A stretch of 64,000 bases of DNA. Source: Pelagibius sp. (lineage in GTDB: Bacteria; Pseudomonadota; Alphaproteobacteria; Kiloniellales; Kiloniellaceae). The DNA lies in contig JANQMC010000024.1 in NCBI GenBank assembly GCA_028280305.1, forward strand, positions 62,001 to 126,000, written 5' to 3'. Numbering within the stretch: position 1 is the stretch's first letter; the number at the start of each line of letters is the position of its first letter. The translations under genes and the position numbers were made by a program. Under the pieces are notes generated by a model. That model was not told the origin of the DNA. It worked only from the letters and a program-made list of their open reading frames with translations, and ran no database searches. Of this stretch, positions 62,731 to 64,000 are shown in pieces.

Positions 62731-63987
62731 CTAGAAGCGGTCAACCCTGTAAGGCGCCATATCGATGCCCGGATCGCGCCCCGCGACAAGCTCGGCGATG
62801 ATCTCGCCGGTCCGCCCGGCCAGGCTGAGACCACAGTGCCCATGTCCAAAGGCCAGCAACACGTTGCGGCAGCCAGGGGTCGGGCCGATGACAGGCAGGG
62901 AATCCGGCATGGAGGGTCTGAAGCCCATCCAGCGCGTCTCCCCGCTACGCTCAAGTCCGGGAAACCAGCGGTTGGCATTGTCGTACAGTACCTCTGCGCG
63001 TTTCCAGTTTGGTTCAGCCTTCAACCCACCAAGCTCAACGGTCCCCGCAATTCGCAGGCCGTTTTCGAGAGGCGTGCATACAAACCCCCGCTCGGTGGAA
63101 TAGACAGGTAAGCGCGGACTGACGCCCGGTTCCGGCAGCGTCAGATGATATCCCCGCTCCGTTTCCAGCGGAGGACGCCAGCCGAGCATCTTTGTCAGGT
63201 TTTTTGACCAGGCTCCGGCAGCTATGACCGTTGCGCTGCAGTCTATCCGGCCAGCCTCAGTGAGAACCGCCTTAACAGAGGCTTCCGCCCGGTCAAACCC
63301 GATAACGCTTTCTCGCCGAATCTCGCCGCCTCCCTCCACAAAGGCCGCTGCGAGTTCCTGCACAAAACGAAAGTTGTTCACGGTGTGCGAAACATCCGGA
63401 TAGAAAACGCCTCGGTCAAATATCGGCGCCAGACTTGGCTCCAGTTGCCGCAGTTCTTCTGCTGGCAGGACATCGAATCGAACGCCTCGGCGACGCTGAA
63501 GCTCCAGCATCGGCTGGTAGGCCTGAAAGCCCTTCTGGGTCTCGTAGACCGAGAGCCATCCGGAGCGCTGGATCATGTCCTGAATTCCGGCCATCTCAAC
63601 GAGGGGTTGGTAGGCGGATTGCGCCCCGGTCAGCAGGGCCTTAAGGGCGATCGATATCGCCTCAACATGCTTCGGGCTACTCGCTTGAACAAATTGAAGA
63701 AGCCAGGGCGCAAGCTTTGGAAGATAGCCCCAACGGATCGACAGGGGCCCCAAGGGATCCAGCAACATACCAGGCACTCGGCGCGCCACACCCGGCGTCT
63801 GTACCGGCACCACAGCTTCCTCGGTGATAATCGAGCCATTGCCGAACGACGTCGCTTCGCCGGGCGCTCCACGATCGAGAAGTATCACTCGATGGCCGCC
63901 ACGCAGCAGATAGAGCGCACAGCAAACACCGATGATTCCGGCCCCAACAACGACAACCGGCTGCTCCGCACTGCTCGCCTCGGTCAT
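62731..63987 (-). CDS. FAD-dependent oxidoreductase, D-amino-acid dehydrogenase type
   Basis: The 418-residue DAO-fold flavoprotein starts with the FAD Rossmann motif VVVVGAGIIGVCCALYLLRGGHRVILLDRG. FGNGSIITEEAVVPVQTPGV follows as the DadA-type segment, with YPDVSHTVNNFRFVQELAAAFVEGGGEIRRES as the substrate side. The C-terminal MGFRPSMPDSLPVIGPTPGCRNVLLAFGHGHCGLSLAGRTGEIIAELV binds FAD. It probably oxidises a D-amino acid or N-methyl amino acid and feeds the respiratory chain. The substrate is not known. The start ATG has GGAGAAAGAGG just upstream. Confidence 0.88.
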   Translation of the reverse strand: MTEASSAEQPVVVVGAGIIGVCCALYLLRGGHRVILLDRGAPGEATSFGNGSIITEEAVVPVQTPGVARRVPGMLLDPLGPLSIRWGYLPKLAPWLLQFVQASSPKHVEAISIALKALLTGAQSAYQPLVEMAGIQDMIQRSGWLSVYETQKGFQAYQPMLELQRRRGVRFDVLPAEELRQLEPSLAPIFDRGVFYPDVSHTVNNFRFVQELAAAFVEGGGEIRRESVIGFDRAEASVKAVLTEAGRIDCSATVIAAGAWSKNLTKMLGWRPPLETERGYHLTLPEPGVSPRLPVYSTERGFVCTPLENGLRIAGTVELGGLKAEPNWKRAEVLYDNANRWFPGLERSGETRWMGFRPSMPDSLPVIGPTPGCRNVLLAFGHGHCGLSLAGRTGEIIAELVAGRDPGIDMAPYRVDRF

Positions 63988-64000
63988 GCCTCTTTCTCCG

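Noticed and set aside
1-64000. CRISPR array, prophage, integrase or transposase
   Set aside because: I looked for regularly spaced repeats and recombinase motifs on both strands and saw none. The only repeats are the palindromes at 1.3 kb and the 13-bp units at 10.9 kb.

Overview
The window is core chromosome of an alphaproteobacterium, most likely Rhodospirillales in the broad sense. It is high in GC by eye and shows gene orders typical of that class: merR-ihfA-fabH-plsX-rpmF-DUF177-CBP3 chaperone beside bamE, and rpiB-glyA-nrdR-ribD-ribE-ribBA-ribH-nusB-thiL-fliL. A cytochrome bc1 assembly chaperone, a membrane pyrophosphatase, flagellar genes and a TRAP transporter suggest a motile, respiring, free-living heterotroph. 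The genus cannot be fixed from this sequence. I see no prophage, insertion sequence, CRISPR array or plasmid signature.

Layout. 1-5.8 kb: rplM-rpsI (rpsI cut by the window edge), a hotdog thioesterase, two long palindromic repeats, a crotonase-fold protein lacking the usual catalytic glutamates, an MscS channel, and a CoA-binding protein paired with an O-acetylhomoserine sulfhydrylase. 5.8-12 kb: MFS exporter, cutA, two small unknown genes, a HerA-like ATPase, a SPOR lipoprotein, a YdcF-family protein and tRNA-Pro(GGG). 12-17 kb: the lipid and ribosome cluster ending at bamE. 17-29 kb: hppA, a second MFS transporter, then the long minus-strand riboflavin/one-carbon/nusB/thiL/fliL block.

29-35 kb: gcdH with a decayed LysR remnant at its 5' side, a MarR (LdtR-like) regulator, and a valine-catabolism operon (isobutyryl-CoA dehydrogenase, 3-hydroxyisobutyryl-CoA hydrolase, 3-hydroxyisobutyrate dehydrogenase). 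35-41.6 kb: a SAM-II riboswitch coupled to a terminator in front of a second metY, an isochorismatase-fold protein without its nucleophilic cysteine, metal-variant hemB, a 1-Cys peroxiredoxin and two alpha/beta hydrolases. 41.6-50.2 kb: an FtsH-type protease divergent from a penicillin acylase-family hydrolase, then ilvA, cystathionine beta-synthase and cystathionine gamma-lyase.

50-64 kb: flavin reductase, motA-motB, an RDD protein, a circularly permuted ATP-grasp/alpha-E pair followed by the N-degron transferase bpt, a TRAP system whose binding protein and permeases converge on one terminator, parC and a D-amino-acid-dehydrogenase-like oxidase.

Sulfur amino acid metabolism is the clearest theme: two direct sulfhydrylation enzymes (one under SAM control) plus a complete reverse transsulfuration pair. 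No single new multi-gene system stands out. The best leads are the SAM-II/terminator switch, the RibBA with a zinc-less cyclohydrolase half, the Cys-to-Ser isochorismatase fold, the palindromic repeats and the peptide-modification-like ATP-grasp/alpha-E/bpt neighbourhood.
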